Positions 9,265 through 17,257 of a stretch of 64,000 nt of DNA are shown here, in pieces. A program made the translations under genes and the position numbers. Position 1 is the first letter of the stretch; every line of letters begins with the position of its first letter. Source of the DNA: Lachnospiraceae bacterium (GTDB lineage Bacteria > Bacillota > Clostridia > Lachnospirales > Lachnospiraceae); assembly GCA_016286555.1 (NCBI GenBank), contig JAEETA010000002.1:1-64000 (forward strand). The letters run 5' to 3'. The notes beneath the pieces were generated by a model, which was not told the origin of the DNA, did not search any database, and saw only the letters and a program-made list of their open reading frames with translations.

Positions 9265-10035
9265 TCACCCGTCAAAGGTCAGGTCAAAATTTCCGTTCTC
9301 GTTTCGATAAATGACATATCCGTCAATTTTCATGTCTGCAGGAAAGCCATATGCGCTCAGATCACCGTCGATCTCGCGTTCCTCGGAAAGCACGATGTAA
9401 TGGCATCCCCAGGATGCCGCGCATTCTGCCAGGCGCTCCGCGTCAACCACATTTGCCTGCATCAGCCGTGCCAACTCATGGAAGGAGTTGAAGTCCTCCA
9501 GCAAAGTATCCCGGCCGTAGGGCATGCAGACATAGGGCGTGTACTGCCGCACGAACTGCAGGAATTCCTCGGGGAACACCGCCATGACCTCCCTTCCGGG
9601 AAGGACGATGGCATCGCACACATCCACCACATAGGAGGGCATGTGCATCGGATTTTCCGCCGGGTGAAAATAGGGACTGCGGTAGACCAGGTTGCCACTT
9701 ATGCAAAGGAGCAGTGCAAGGGCTACACCCGTCAGCACTTTTCTGCATCCCACAGCCTGTCGCACCAGATCCGCACAGGTAGCCGCAATGGTTACCGTTA
9801 CCGGAAGAAGCCAGAGGATGCGGTAGTAGATCTCATCCCCCGCAAACCGCAGGAACAGGGCTGAGAGCCAGGGCTGAAAATACAGCACCAGGAGCAAAGC
9901 GGGCATGTACACAAAGAGGCACCGCTTCACCGGATCCTTCTCCCGGAGCAGGCCGTAGACCAGGGCTGCCAGGTACAGGATCATGATGAGGCCGGTTCCC
10001 ATATATTGTTGAAAGAGTTCAATGATGGTATGCAT
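9265..10035 (-). CDS. Polytopic membrane protein, unknown function
   Basis: I do not recognise a named family. The 256 residues hold about four hydrophobic segments in the first 125 residues (LIMILYLAALVYG, LFVYMPALLLVLYF, a span around IAATCADL, VLTGVALALLLCIS). A soluble C-terminal domain with HPAENPMHMPSYVVD and YVIYRNENG follows, and is probably outside the membrane. The segment FAGDEIYYRILWLLP resembles pieces of Lachnospiraceae surface-polysaccharide membrane proteins. No clear ribosome-binding site precedes ATG 10035, and an internal ATG 11 codons later is an alternative start. It sits 27 bp after the DUF6077-like gene and 3 bp before the SGNH-like gene, so it probably works with them. 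It could be a split-off C-terminal part of a larger transporter or transferase. Confidence 0.6.
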   Translation of the reverse strand: MHTIIELFQQYMGTGLIMILYLAALVYGLLREKDPVKRCLFVYMPALLLVLYFQPWLSALFLRFAGDEIYYRILWLLPVTVTIAATCADLVRQAVGCRKVLTGVALALLLCISGNLVYRSPYFHPAENPMHMPSYVVDVCDAIVLPGREVMAVFPEEFLQFVRQYTPYVCMPYGRDTLLEDFNSFHELARLMQANVVDAERLAECAASWGCHYIVLSEEREIDGDLSAYGFPADMKIDGYVIYRNENGNFDLTFDG

Positions 10036-10062
10036 TCTGTTGTATTGATTTTGCCCCCGGTA

Positions 10063-11259
10063 TCACATATAGTTACCGGTACTCGCCAGGACGAAGTAAA
10101 GTACTCCGTAAAACAGCGGCGGAAGGGTCGCAAGGATCAGTACCGGAAGATGTCTCCAGGTCTTAAAGCAAAGGATGCCGCACAGGACCGCCGCGCCCAG
10201 GAGAAGACTCACCAGAGCTGCGGACAGCATGGAACAAAGTCCTGCTGCCAGGGTAGCGGTCACAAAGGTAAACGCAAAGAGAAGGGCACGCTTCCCGTCC
10301 CGCTTGCGCTCGCTGATCTCACGGAAAAAGAGCAGCAGCAGGAAAAAGAGCAGGGGCAGTACCAGATTTGCCAGGGCCGCCTTCCCCTGACGGCTCCTTG
10401 CCACCAGGAAATTCTCGGGGCTCTGGGTGGAGTAATTTCCGAAAAAGATCAGGATCTGCACAAACACCAGGTAGACGGAAAGGATCCGTCTGTCCTCGCC
10501 GAAAAGGCTTTTGCCCAGAAGCGCATAGAGTGCGAAGGTGCCTGCCATCATCACACAGGGGAATCCGCTGTGAGCCACCGTAGCAACGCTCATCCCCGAC
10601 AGTCTCGAAAGAATGGAAAGCAGCATGGGAAAAGGCGCCATGCAGTAACGCAGGTTCAACAGCCCCGAGCTGCCGGTGTAGGCGACGCCCCGGTACATAT
10701 TGCCGGAGGCCGCTGCAGTAGTGGCAGTTGCGATATAAAAGGCATCATCTCCGTCCCGGTAGGTGAGGACAAAGGACAGGACGATCATGGTTCCCAGAAG
10801 GACCAATGCCAGGATGGTGAGGGCGACAGCTACGGGATCCTTAAACAGTCCCGCTTTGGCCACAGCATCTGCCGAACCTCCGGCATTCTTTATCCCCCGC
10901 CCTTTGCGGGTCTTCCCGCGGCTCCCCGAACTCTCCTTACCGCTCGCTTCTCCGCGGTGGATCCCACGGCTTCTGAGTTCTTTGAAGATCCCCGTGAGGA
11001 TGCAGGCAGTCCCGGCAAAGGCTGCCGCTGCAGCCGCCGCTGTCCAGTATTCCTGCAGTTCATAGAGGGTTCTCCAGCGCAGGATCTCCGGCACCGCCAG
11101 GAGCTGCAACAGTGCAAAAAAGCTTAAGGTGCCCATGACCCAGCAAAAAAGCACCCGCCAGATAGTTCCCCATTCCTTCGGAATGATTTTCCTATACATG
11201 CCGCCTGCGAGCAGCGGGAGGATCAACTCCCAAAGCCCCAGGATCAGTACCTGTGTCAT
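10063..11259 (-). CDS. Polytopic membrane protein, DUF6077-like
   Basis: This 398-residue hydrophobic protein has roughly ten membrane spans. The start is set at ATG 11259 because it overlaps the stop of the upstream gene as ATGA, a usual coupled arrangement; an open-frame extension upstream of this has no coding character. The segment GDDAFYIATATTAA followed by a MAPFPMLLSILSRLSG region matches what I remember of DUF6077, a family of Lachnospiraceae membrane proteins thought to be glycosyltransferase-like (GT-C fold). An unusual basic, Gly/Ser-rich cytoplasmic loop (about 117-150, ESSGSRGKTRKGRG) interrupts the spans. Its position in the glycan operon suggests a role in polymer assembly or sugar transfer outside the membrane; this is inference. 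Confidence 0.6.
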   Translation of the reverse strand: MTQVLILGLWELILPLLAGGMYRKIIPKEWGTIWRVLFCWVMGTLSFFALLQLLAVPEILRWRTLYELQEYWTAAAAAAAFAGTACILTGIFKELRSRGIHRGEASGKESSGSRGKTRKGRGIKNAGGSADAVAKAGLFKDPVAVALTILALVLLGTMIVLSFVLTYRDGDDAFYIATATTAAASGNMYRGVAYTGSSGLLNLRYCMAPFPMLLSILSRLSGMSVATVAHSGFPCVMMAGTFALYALLGKSLFGEDRRILSVYLVFVQILIFFGNYSTQSPENFLVARSRQGKAALANLVLPLLFFLLLLFFREISERKRDGKRALLFAFTFVTATLAAGLCSMLSAALVSLLLGAAVLCGILCFKTWRHLPVLILATLPPLFYGVLYFVLASTGNYM

Positions 11260-12695
11260 TTGGTTTCTCCGGTGATCGCAGTCTTCGGAAAGGCTCCCCG
11301 CAGGATCAGAAGGATCCAGAGGGCCGTGAGAAAGACTGCTTTCTTGTAGTCCTGATCGGCGCTGCCGGACAGGGTCAGCGCTATTGTGATCCCCAGGAGA
11401 AAGACGGTGATGAGGATCCCGAACTTCCACATGGGCGTTTCGAAGAGGGTGAGCTTTCCGGCGCTCTTCTTTTCCGACAGAAGTGTCAGAATAGTGATCA
11501 CGGCAGCGCTCAGAAACGCGACTACAAACCACCACTGCCCATAGTCCACATAAAAGGCCGTCAGCAGTGGTGTCTCCCGCTTCATCACATCGTAATTGCG
11601 GATGGCGTAGCTCTCATATCCTCTGCCCCGCAGCTGCATGGCAGTGATGACGGGAGGCAGTACGTAGCCTGCCAGATCCGTCCGGATGTCCCGCAGCAGG
11701 TCTCCCCGGTAATAGGTCCAGGCATCCCGGGCCACCCGGCGGTAGATCTTCCGGGCTTCGATCACACCGACGCTTTTCTCCAGCGCAGGCTCCAGAACCT
11801 CCCGGATGTCGTCCGGATCTTTCGATACGGAAAGGAGCAGATCCTCCCCCAGGTTCTCCCGTAAGGATGCGGGCCATCTGGCAGGATTAGCGATGGCGCC
11901 GGTCCAGGCGGTGCGCTCAAAGGCCACCTGCTCAGCGGGTCTCCCGGGCATTTTGATCTGCCCGTCGCCCCTGGCCAGGCTCATGACGCAGGGGATCAGT
12001 CCAAAGTACAAAGCCGCCACCAGGATGGGGTAGAGAAGCTTCCACCGCTTCCCCGGTTTCATCTGCAGGAGCTGTAACAGGAGCAGTCCCACCACCGGAA
12101 TCATCCCCGGATAGAAAAGGGTGGCACTGCACAAAGAGGTCAGGAGCCATAAAAGCCCCACCAGTGCCATGTCTCCCGCAGCAGCTTCCCCGCGGAGGGT
12201 GTAGCGCTCCGGCAGCGGGATCATCCGGCGGATGGCTCGCGCCAGCACCCCTGTTTCGATGAGCAGCAGGCTGCTTAATAGGGAGTAGGGCAGGATGGCC
12301 AGATGACATTGCATCATGTGGGGGAAGGTCAGAAGTACCAGGCTCCCCAGAGCGCAGTACCGTTTTTCTCCGCCGAAGAGCCGCAGGCTCCGCAGCGCAA
12401 AGTATCCCGCAAAAAAGCCGAATCCCAGCTGCAGCAGATACATGAGGCAGTACCAGGGAATGGGGAGCACGCCCCCCAGGACCCGGATGGGAAGGAGCAG
12501 CACCGGGTAGAGCAGGTCTCCACCCTCGGCGCTTTGCAATGTACCGGAAAATCGCACCAGCTCCGCAGTCTCACCGAAGAGCTGCAGGGTACCGAAGTTC
12601 CGCACCATCCAGACCAGTCCCGTCACTGCCTGCAGGCCGCATCCTATGATTATCAGCCAGTGCAGAATACTGACAAGCTTGTCATTTTTAAGCAT
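11256..12695 (-). CDS. Polytopic membrane protein, GT-C glycosyltransferase-like
   Basis: This 479-residue protein has about ten to twelve hydrophobic segments distributed like a GT-C (PMT/GT39-like) glycosyltransferase. It has an N-terminal span, an early extracytoplasmic loop with ETAELVRFSGTLQSAEGGDLLYP, several tight hairpins and a large soluble loop (about 265-360). I cannot name a family from sequence alone. Its start overlaps the end of the aminotransferase gene by 8 bp, and its own stop overlaps the next membrane gene, so three genes are translationally linked. It probably transfers sugars from a lipid carrier, but no catalytic motif is certain. It could alternatively be a polymerase or flippase-type protein. 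Confidence 0.6.
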   Translation of the reverse strand: MLKNDKLVSILHWLIIIGCGLQAVTGLVWMVRNFGTLQLFGETAELVRFSGTLQSAEGGDLLYPVLLLPIRVLGGVLPIPWYCLMYLLQLGFGFFAGYFALRSLRLFGGEKRYCALGSLVLLTFPHMMQCHLAILPYSLLSSLLLIETGVLARAIRRMIPLPERYTLRGEAAAGDMALVGLLWLLTSLCSATLFYPGMIPVVGLLLLQLLQMKPGKRWKLLYPILVAALYFGLIPCVMSLARGDGQIKMPGRPAEQVAFERTAWTGAIANPARWPASLRENLGEDLLLSVSKDPDDIREVLEPALEKSVGVIEARKIYRRVARDAWTYYRGDLLRDIRTDLAGYVLPPVITAMQLRGRGYESYAIRNYDVMKRETPLLTAFYVDYGQWWFVVAFLSAAVITILTLLSEKKSAGKLTLFETPMWKFGILITVFLLGITIALTLSGSADQDYKKAVFLTALWILLILRGAFPKTAITGETK

Positions 12696-13815
12696 AGAAA
12701 GCCTTTACCGCATCACAGATCCGGTCTACCGTTTCAGGCTCCAGACCGTAGTACATGGGGAGACGGAGCAGGCGCTCGCTCTCCTTCGTGGTGTAGACAT
12801 CCTCTCCATGGAAGCGGCCGAAGCGCTTGCCTGCGGGAGCGGAATGCAGCGGAATGTAATGGAACACCGCCATGATCTCATTTTCCTTCAGATGTGCGAT
12901 CAGTGCGGTACGCTCGGTGATGTCCTTCGTCTTGATGTAGAACATGTGAGCGTTGTGCACGCACTCTGCGGGCACGTAGGGCAGATCGATCTTCCCGGCA
13001 TCCGCAAGGGGCTTCAGGTTCTGATAGTAGCGGTTCCAGGAGGACAGTCTCTGATCGTTGATCTGATCCGCAATCTCCAGCTGTGCATAGAGATATGCCG
13101 CGTTCATGTCGCTGGGCAGATAGGAGGAGCCGAAATTCACCCAGGTGTACTTGTCCACCTGGCCGCGGTAGAACTTGCTGCGGTCGGTTCCCTTCTCGCG
13201 GATGATCTCCGCATCCTCAGCTCTTGCGGGATCCTTGATGAGGAGGGCACCACCCTCACCCATGCTGTAGTTTTTCGTCTCATGGAAGCTGAAAGCACCG
13301 AAGTCACCCAGGGTTCCCAGAGCCTTCCCCTTGTAGGTGCTCATGACGCCCTGCGCCGCATCCTCCACCACCAGCAGGTTGTGACGCTTTGCAATGTCCA
13401 GGATGGTATCCATCTCGCAGGAGACGCCGGCATAGTGCACGGGAGCGATGACCTTGGTCTTCTCGGTGATGGCTGCCTCGATGAGCTTTTCATCGATGTT
13501 CATGGTGTCGGGACGGATGTCCACGAAAACGGGCACAGCGCCCCGCAGCACGAAGGAATTGGCGGTGGACACAAAGGTGTAGGAAGGGAGGATCACCTCA
13601 TCTCCGGGCTTTAAATCGCACAGCAGTGCTGCCAGGTCGGTGGCGTGGGTGCAGGAGGTGGTCAGGAGGCATTTGCCGGTACCGGTCTTCTCCTCGATCC
13701 ACTTGCTGCATTTTGCGGTATATGCACCGTCGCCGCAGATCTTCTCATTGCGGATGCATTCCTGAATGTATCCCGCTGCGGTCTCCACATAGGGAGGGAC
13801 GTTAAATCTGATCAT
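12688..13815 (-). CDS. rffA: dTDP-4-amino-4,6-dideoxygalactose transaminase (WecE/RffA)
   Basis: This PLP-dependent sugar aminotransferase (DegT/DnrJ/EryC1 family, 375 residues) converts dTDP-4-keto-6-deoxyglucose and glutamate to dTDP-4-amino-4,6-dideoxy-D-galactose (dTDP-Fuc4N). The PLP-binding lysine lies in SFHETKNYSMGEGGA, the wording typical of WecE/RffA rather than of other DegT enzymes. VVEDAAQG and VPVFVDI are also in place. Its substrate is the product of RfbB (6.9-8.0 kb), so the two operons share a pathway. It overlaps the GT2 gene upstream by 14 bp and the membrane gene downstream by 8 bp. Family assignment is strong; the exact sugar stereochemistry is inferred. No WecD-type acetyltransferase is seen next to it. 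Confidence 0.92.
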   Translation of the reverse strand: MIRFNVPPYVETAAGYIQECIRNEKICGDGAYTAKCSKWIEEKTGTGKCLLTTSCTHATDLAALLCDLKPGDEVILPSYTFVSTANSFVLRGAVPVFVDIRPDTMNIDEKLIEAAITEKTKVIAPVHYAGVSCEMDTILDIAKRHNLLVVEDAAQGVMSTYKGKALGTLGDFGAFSFHETKNYSMGEGGALLIKDPARAEDAEIIREKGTDRSKFYRGQVDKYTWVNFGSSYLPSDMNAAYLYAQLEIADQINDQRLSSWNRYYQNLKPLADAGKIDLPYVPAECVHNAHMFYIKTKDITERTALIAHLKENEIMAVFHYIPLHSAPAGKRFGRFHGEDVYTTKESERLLRLPMYYGLEPETVDRICDAVKAFYA

Positions 13816-14767
13816 GTTTTTTCCAAGCTCCTTTCACCTGCTCCGGCAGGTTGTCCGTTACATCTCTGATGATATATCTGGGGCGCCCCTTCACCTCTTC
13901 GTAGATCCGGGCGATGTAATGCCCCACGACTCCCAGGCCCACCAGCAACAGTCCTCCGATGATGAGCAGCAGGAGGATCACCGTGGTAAATCCGGTGGCT
14001 GCATTTCCCATACAGAAGCGTACCAGGGTCTGGATCCCCAGCACCACTGCAAAGAGCAGGAAAGCCCATCCCATGACGCTCACCGCCTGTAAGGGCGCCG
14101 TGCTGAAGGATGTGGCGTTGGAGATCGCATAGCGCATCAGGGAGCGCATGCTCCACTTGCTCTTTCCCGCAGCCCGCTCCTGCACATCGTAGGTCACCCG
14201 CTCGGTGCGGAAGCCCACCCAGAAGCTGAGGGCCCGGAAAAAGGTCCTGCGCTCGGGAAGTTCCAGAAGGGCTGCCACCACCTTACGGTCCAGCAGCTTA
14301 TAGTCGGAAGACGCCTTCATGTCCATGTGGATCAGGGCGCTCATAATGCGATAGAAAAGTCCGGCGGAAAGCTTATAACCCAGGCTCTCCCGTCCGCGGC
14401 TGCTCTTGATGCCTTCCACCACTTCGGCGCCGCCGCGCCATTTTTCCAGCATCTCGGGCAGGACGGAAGGGGGATGCTGCAGGTCGCAGTCCATCACCAC
14501 CACGGCATCTCCCGCAGCAAGCTCCAGACCTGCAAAGATTGCGGCTTCCTTACCAAAGTTCCGGGAGAACTCCGCCCCCTTTACATGGGGATTTTTCTTC
14601 GCCACCCGCAGGATCTCCTCGTAGGTTCCGTCCTTGGAGCCGTCGCTGATAAACAGGAGCTCATACTCCTCCGGCAGAGGCTGCAGGACCTGAGACAGAG
14701 TCCGGGCCGCATTTTCGATATTCTCTTTCTCGTTGTATGCAGGAAGCACAATTGACACAAGTGCCAT
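13802..14767 (-). CDS. GT2 glycosyltransferase, GtrB/DPM1-like (polyprenyl-phosphate sugar synthase)
   Basis: This is a cytoplasmic-face glycosyltransferase that loads a sugar onto undecaprenyl phosphate. The 321-residue protein has a GT2 domain with SIVLPAYNEKENI at the start, ISDGSKDGT, the metal-binding VVMDCDLQHPP and VVEGIKSSR. Two C-terminal membrane spans (about 230-255 and 262-290, FLLFAVVLGIQTLV and LLLLIIGGLLLVGLG) follow, which is exactly the GtrB/DPM architecture. The start ATG 14767 precedes MALVSIVLPAYN. The GtrII-type transferase is immediately upstream, so the pair resembles the bactoprenol-glucosyl part of O-antigen modification systems. Which sugar it carries cannot be read from sequence. 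Confidence 0.92.
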   Translation of the reverse strand: MALVSIVLPAYNEKENIENAARTLSQVLQPLPEEYELLFISDGSKDGTYEEILRVAKKNPHVKGAEFSRNFGKEAAIFAGLELAAGDAVVVMDCDLQHPPSVLPEMLEKWRGGAEVVEGIKSSRGRESLGYKLSAGLFYRIMSALIHMDMKASSDYKLLDRKVVAALLELPERRTFFRALSFWVGFRTERVTYDVQERAAGKSKWSMRSLMRYAISNATSFSTAPLQAVSVMGWAFLLFAVVLGIQTLVRFCMGNAATGFTTVILLLLIIGGLLLVGLGVVGHYIARIYEEVKGRPRYIIRDVTDNLPEQVKGAWKKHDQI

Positions 14768-14802
14768 ATTTTTTTTCCCTCGTGATTTCTTTGAAACGAT
14801 TT

Positions 14803-16368
14803 TTACTCCCGATTCTCGGTCTTCACATACAGCACCCCGTCCACGATCCGCAGGGAGGATGCGGCAGGGAAGCTGTCCATTTCACGATATTCCGGTGAAT
14901 AGTAGATTTCCGTTACGTCCTCCACCGGCAGGAAGTTTACAGTAGCTCCCAGATAATTTTTCAGGAAGGACTCGTAATTCTCTCCGGTGTAGACCAGGTA
15001 ATCTCCCGTAAGGCCGATCATGCCTCCCGTCACGTCGCCGGTGATGTCCGTCTCAGGGTAGCTCTCATCTCCCACCACACCGATGATGGCAACGGGCATG
15101 CCACGGTAGTAACCTTCCGTCTGCTCGATGCGATCCAGAAGCCGCAAGCAGTAGCCATAGGTCTTCTCGTATTTTTTCTGCAGATTGGTGTAACCGATGT
15201 TATCCGCCAGACCGTAGCAGAAGGTCAGCACCGCACCCGCGATCAGGACTGCGGGAAGGACGATGCCGGACACTTTCTCGGAAAAATCTCCCGCGTTGTC
15301 CACATAGCTCAGTGCCAGAATGGGAATCAGTACCCAGGCATACCGCATGATGAGGTGATAGTTCACGGAAGGGGTGATGAGCAGGATCCCGTTCAGTGCC
15401 GGAGGCAGGGCTGCCAGGGTTACGATCAAGAGCACATAAAACAAGGGTTTCTTCAGCCAGCCGCCCTTCCGGAGTCTCGTGACAAAGGTCATGGCCGCAG
15501 CCAGCAGCAAGACCCCAAGACCGATTCCCGCAAAGGCGTTGGGGATCAGGGTTCCGCCGGAAAGGGGATATTTTACAAAATCCGCATACACCTTCGGGAT
15601 GGCGCCGAGGAAGGAAGCATTTGCCGCGCCCTCTCCCAGCCGGTCGATGCCCTGGTAGGTATCCAGTTCCTTCCCCTGGATCAGGAGCAGGATCCGGAGG
15701 ATCACATAGTACAGGACGAATCCCGCGACACCCATGATGAGGTGATCGATCACTACACGAACGGGCTTATTTTTGACATCCGTGTCGGAAATCGTCGCAT
15801 TGCCGAAGGCACGAAGCACCACATAGATGCTGAGGACGATGGCAAAGGGCAGGTAAGCCTGATAGATGCCCATACTGAAGGCCAGGCACAGAGCGCCGTA
15901 CAGAGGGCCCCATTTTCCCGCGGAGGTAAGGCGCACGGCGCATACTGCCAGCAGCAGCCCGCACATGTACCCGTCCAGAGTAAAAACGTAGGCAAAGGTG
16001 GATGCCAGAGCAGGGAACGCCACCAGCAGACCGCCCAGTAACACGCCGGCACGGCAACTCCGGATCTGCAGGAGATCCGCCAGCACGCCTGCTGCCAGGG
16101 TCAGAAAGAGCAGTCCCAGAAGGCCGATGACCCAGGGCACCGTAAAGAAGGAGGATGCCCCGCAGGCAATCATCAGAAACCATCTGCCGGAGGTGATCAT
16201 ATTCTGGTCAAAATACATGCTGCTGAGGCCATCGTGATTGGGGATGTCCGAGAGCATGGCGGGCAGGTGGATCAGGAGTCCCAGGACAAAGGCACCTGCC
16301 ATGGCAGACCGTACCTGCTTCGAAAGCTTTTCAGTTTGCTTTTTCAGAAAAGTATCCATTCCGGTCAT
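14803..16368 (-). CDS. GtrII-type membrane glucosyltransferase
   Basis: This 521-residue polytopic membrane protein is of the glucosyl-transferase GtrII family. The early motif IPNHDGLSSMYFDQNMITSG followed by RWFL is diagnostic for that family as I remember it. About ten membrane spans follow, and a soluble C-terminal domain of about 110 residues lies after the last span. Such enzymes take glucose (or a related sugar) from a polyprenyl-phosphate carrier and add it to a surface polymer on the outer face. Its start overlaps the stop of the SGNH gene as ATGA, and the GtrB-like gene follows after 35 bp. This pairing supports an extracytoplasmic decoration system. The acceptor is unknown. Confidence 0.85.
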   Translation of the reverse strand: MTGMDTFLKKQTEKLSKQVRSAMAGAFVLGLLIHLPAMLSDIPNHDGLSSMYFDQNMITSGRWFLMIACGASSFFTVPWVIGLLGLLFLTLAAGVLADLLQIRSCRAGVLLGGLLVAFPALASTFAYVFTLDGYMCGLLLAVCAVRLTSAGKWGPLYGALCLAFSMGIYQAYLPFAIVLSIYVVLRAFGNATISDTDVKNKPVRVVIDHLIMGVAGFVLYYVILRILLLIQGKELDTYQGIDRLGEGAANASFLGAIPKVYADFVKYPLSGGTLIPNAFAGIGLGVLLLAAAMTFVTRLRKGGWLKKPLFYVLLIVTLAALPPALNGILLITPSVNYHLIMRYAWVLIPILALSYVDNAGDFSEKVSGIVLPAVLIAGAVLTFCYGLADNIGYTNLQKKYEKTYGYCLRLLDRIEQTEGYYRGMPVAIIGVVGDESYPETDITGDVTGGMIGLTGDYLVYTGENYESFLKNYLGATVNFLPVEDVTEIYYSPEYREMDSFPAASSLRIVDGVLYVKTENRE

Positions 16369-17246
16369 TTCTCATTCCTTAGTCTGTTCGCAAGCACTTC
16401 CGTCAGCGCTTCTGCGATCAGTCTTCTTCCTTCCGCATTCGGGTGCATCCCGTCCTCGGTGTAGGTTTTCCAAATCTCCGGATCTGCGGAACTCTCCGCC
16501 TCCGGATAAATGTCTCGCAGGGAGATGAGGCCGCAGCCCATTTCCTCCGCCACCCGGGCCTGCACCGCCGCAAAATCATCCAGGGTGCCGTAGCCGAAAT
16601 CCCGCTCCGCTCCCGTCCGTGCATCCTCCTCCAGGGGGTACCAGACGTAAGGGCTGGAGACCAGGACGATGTCCAGGTCGGGGTAAGCCTTCTGCAGGCT
16701 GCCGATGACATGCCGCAGGGCTCCCAGGTAATTGTATTCTCCCGTAGGGTTTGCAGGATCCTCCAATGCGGATCCTCCCTGATAATCGTTGAGCTGGTGC
16801 TCGATCACCAGGATCTTCACGCCGGAGAGGTCGATGCGTTCCAACGCCGCCAGACGCTCTCCGAAATAGTCCGTGGCATTTTCCCGGACCCTGGCATTTT
16901 CCTGGACCCGGAAGTCTCCGGTGACCATGGCCTGGGTCAGGGCCGCCATACAGAAGGCGTCTCCCATATAGCCCAGTCTGGCGTCCACATCTCGGTAGCA
17001 GAGGGCCGTTCCGCCAAAGCTCCCGTCCGCGATCACTGCGTTCATGGACTGATTCATCAGGGATGCCACAGAGGTCTCGTCCCGGGTATAAGCAAAAATA
17101 CTGTCTCCCATCAGCAGGATGTCAGGAGTCTCACGCCCGGGAGCCAGTTGCGAAGCAAATCCCCGGAAAAAGAAGGCGAAGAGGATGCCGAAGAGCAGGA
17201 GCCCTCCCAGCACATATGCGATTTTCCCCTTGCAGTTTTCCTTCAA
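16365..17246 (-). CDS. Membrane-anchored SGNH hydrolase
   Basis: I place the start at TTG 17246, because AAGGAG lies six bases upstream, right after the stop of the ABC exporter. A start at 17306 would sit deep in that gene. The 293-residue product has one N-terminal membrane span (about 9-27) and an SGNH hydrolase domain outside: block I LLMGDSIFAY (Ser49), an oxyanion-type GGTAL segment, and block V EDGMHPN (Asp265, His268). Unlike the second SGNH protein of this operon, all expected catalytic residues are present. Enzymes of this kind add or remove acetyl groups on surface polymers. The stop overlaps the GtrII gene start. Substrate unknown. Confidence 0.85.
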   Translation of the reverse strand: MKENCKGKIAYVLGGLLLFGILFAFFFRGFASQLAPGRETPDILLMGDSIFAYTRDETSVASLMNQSMNAVIADGSFGGTALCYRDVDARLGYMGDAFCMAALTQAMVTGDFRVQENARVRENATDYFGERLAALERIDLSGVKILVIEHQLNDYQGGSALEDPANPTGEYNYLGALRHVIGSLQKAYPDLDIVLVSSPYVWYPLEEDARTGAERDFGYGTLDDFAAVQARVAEEMGCGLISLRDIYPEAESSADPEIWKTYTEDGMHPNAEGRRLIAEALTEVLANRLRNEK

Positions 17247-17257
17247 AACAGGCTCCT

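Noticed and set aside
11260-11535. N-terminal extension of the DUF6077-like gene
   Set aside because: The extra 92 residues are read out of frame inside the upstream gene, are hydrophilic nonsense, and the ATGA overlap start at 11259 is better.
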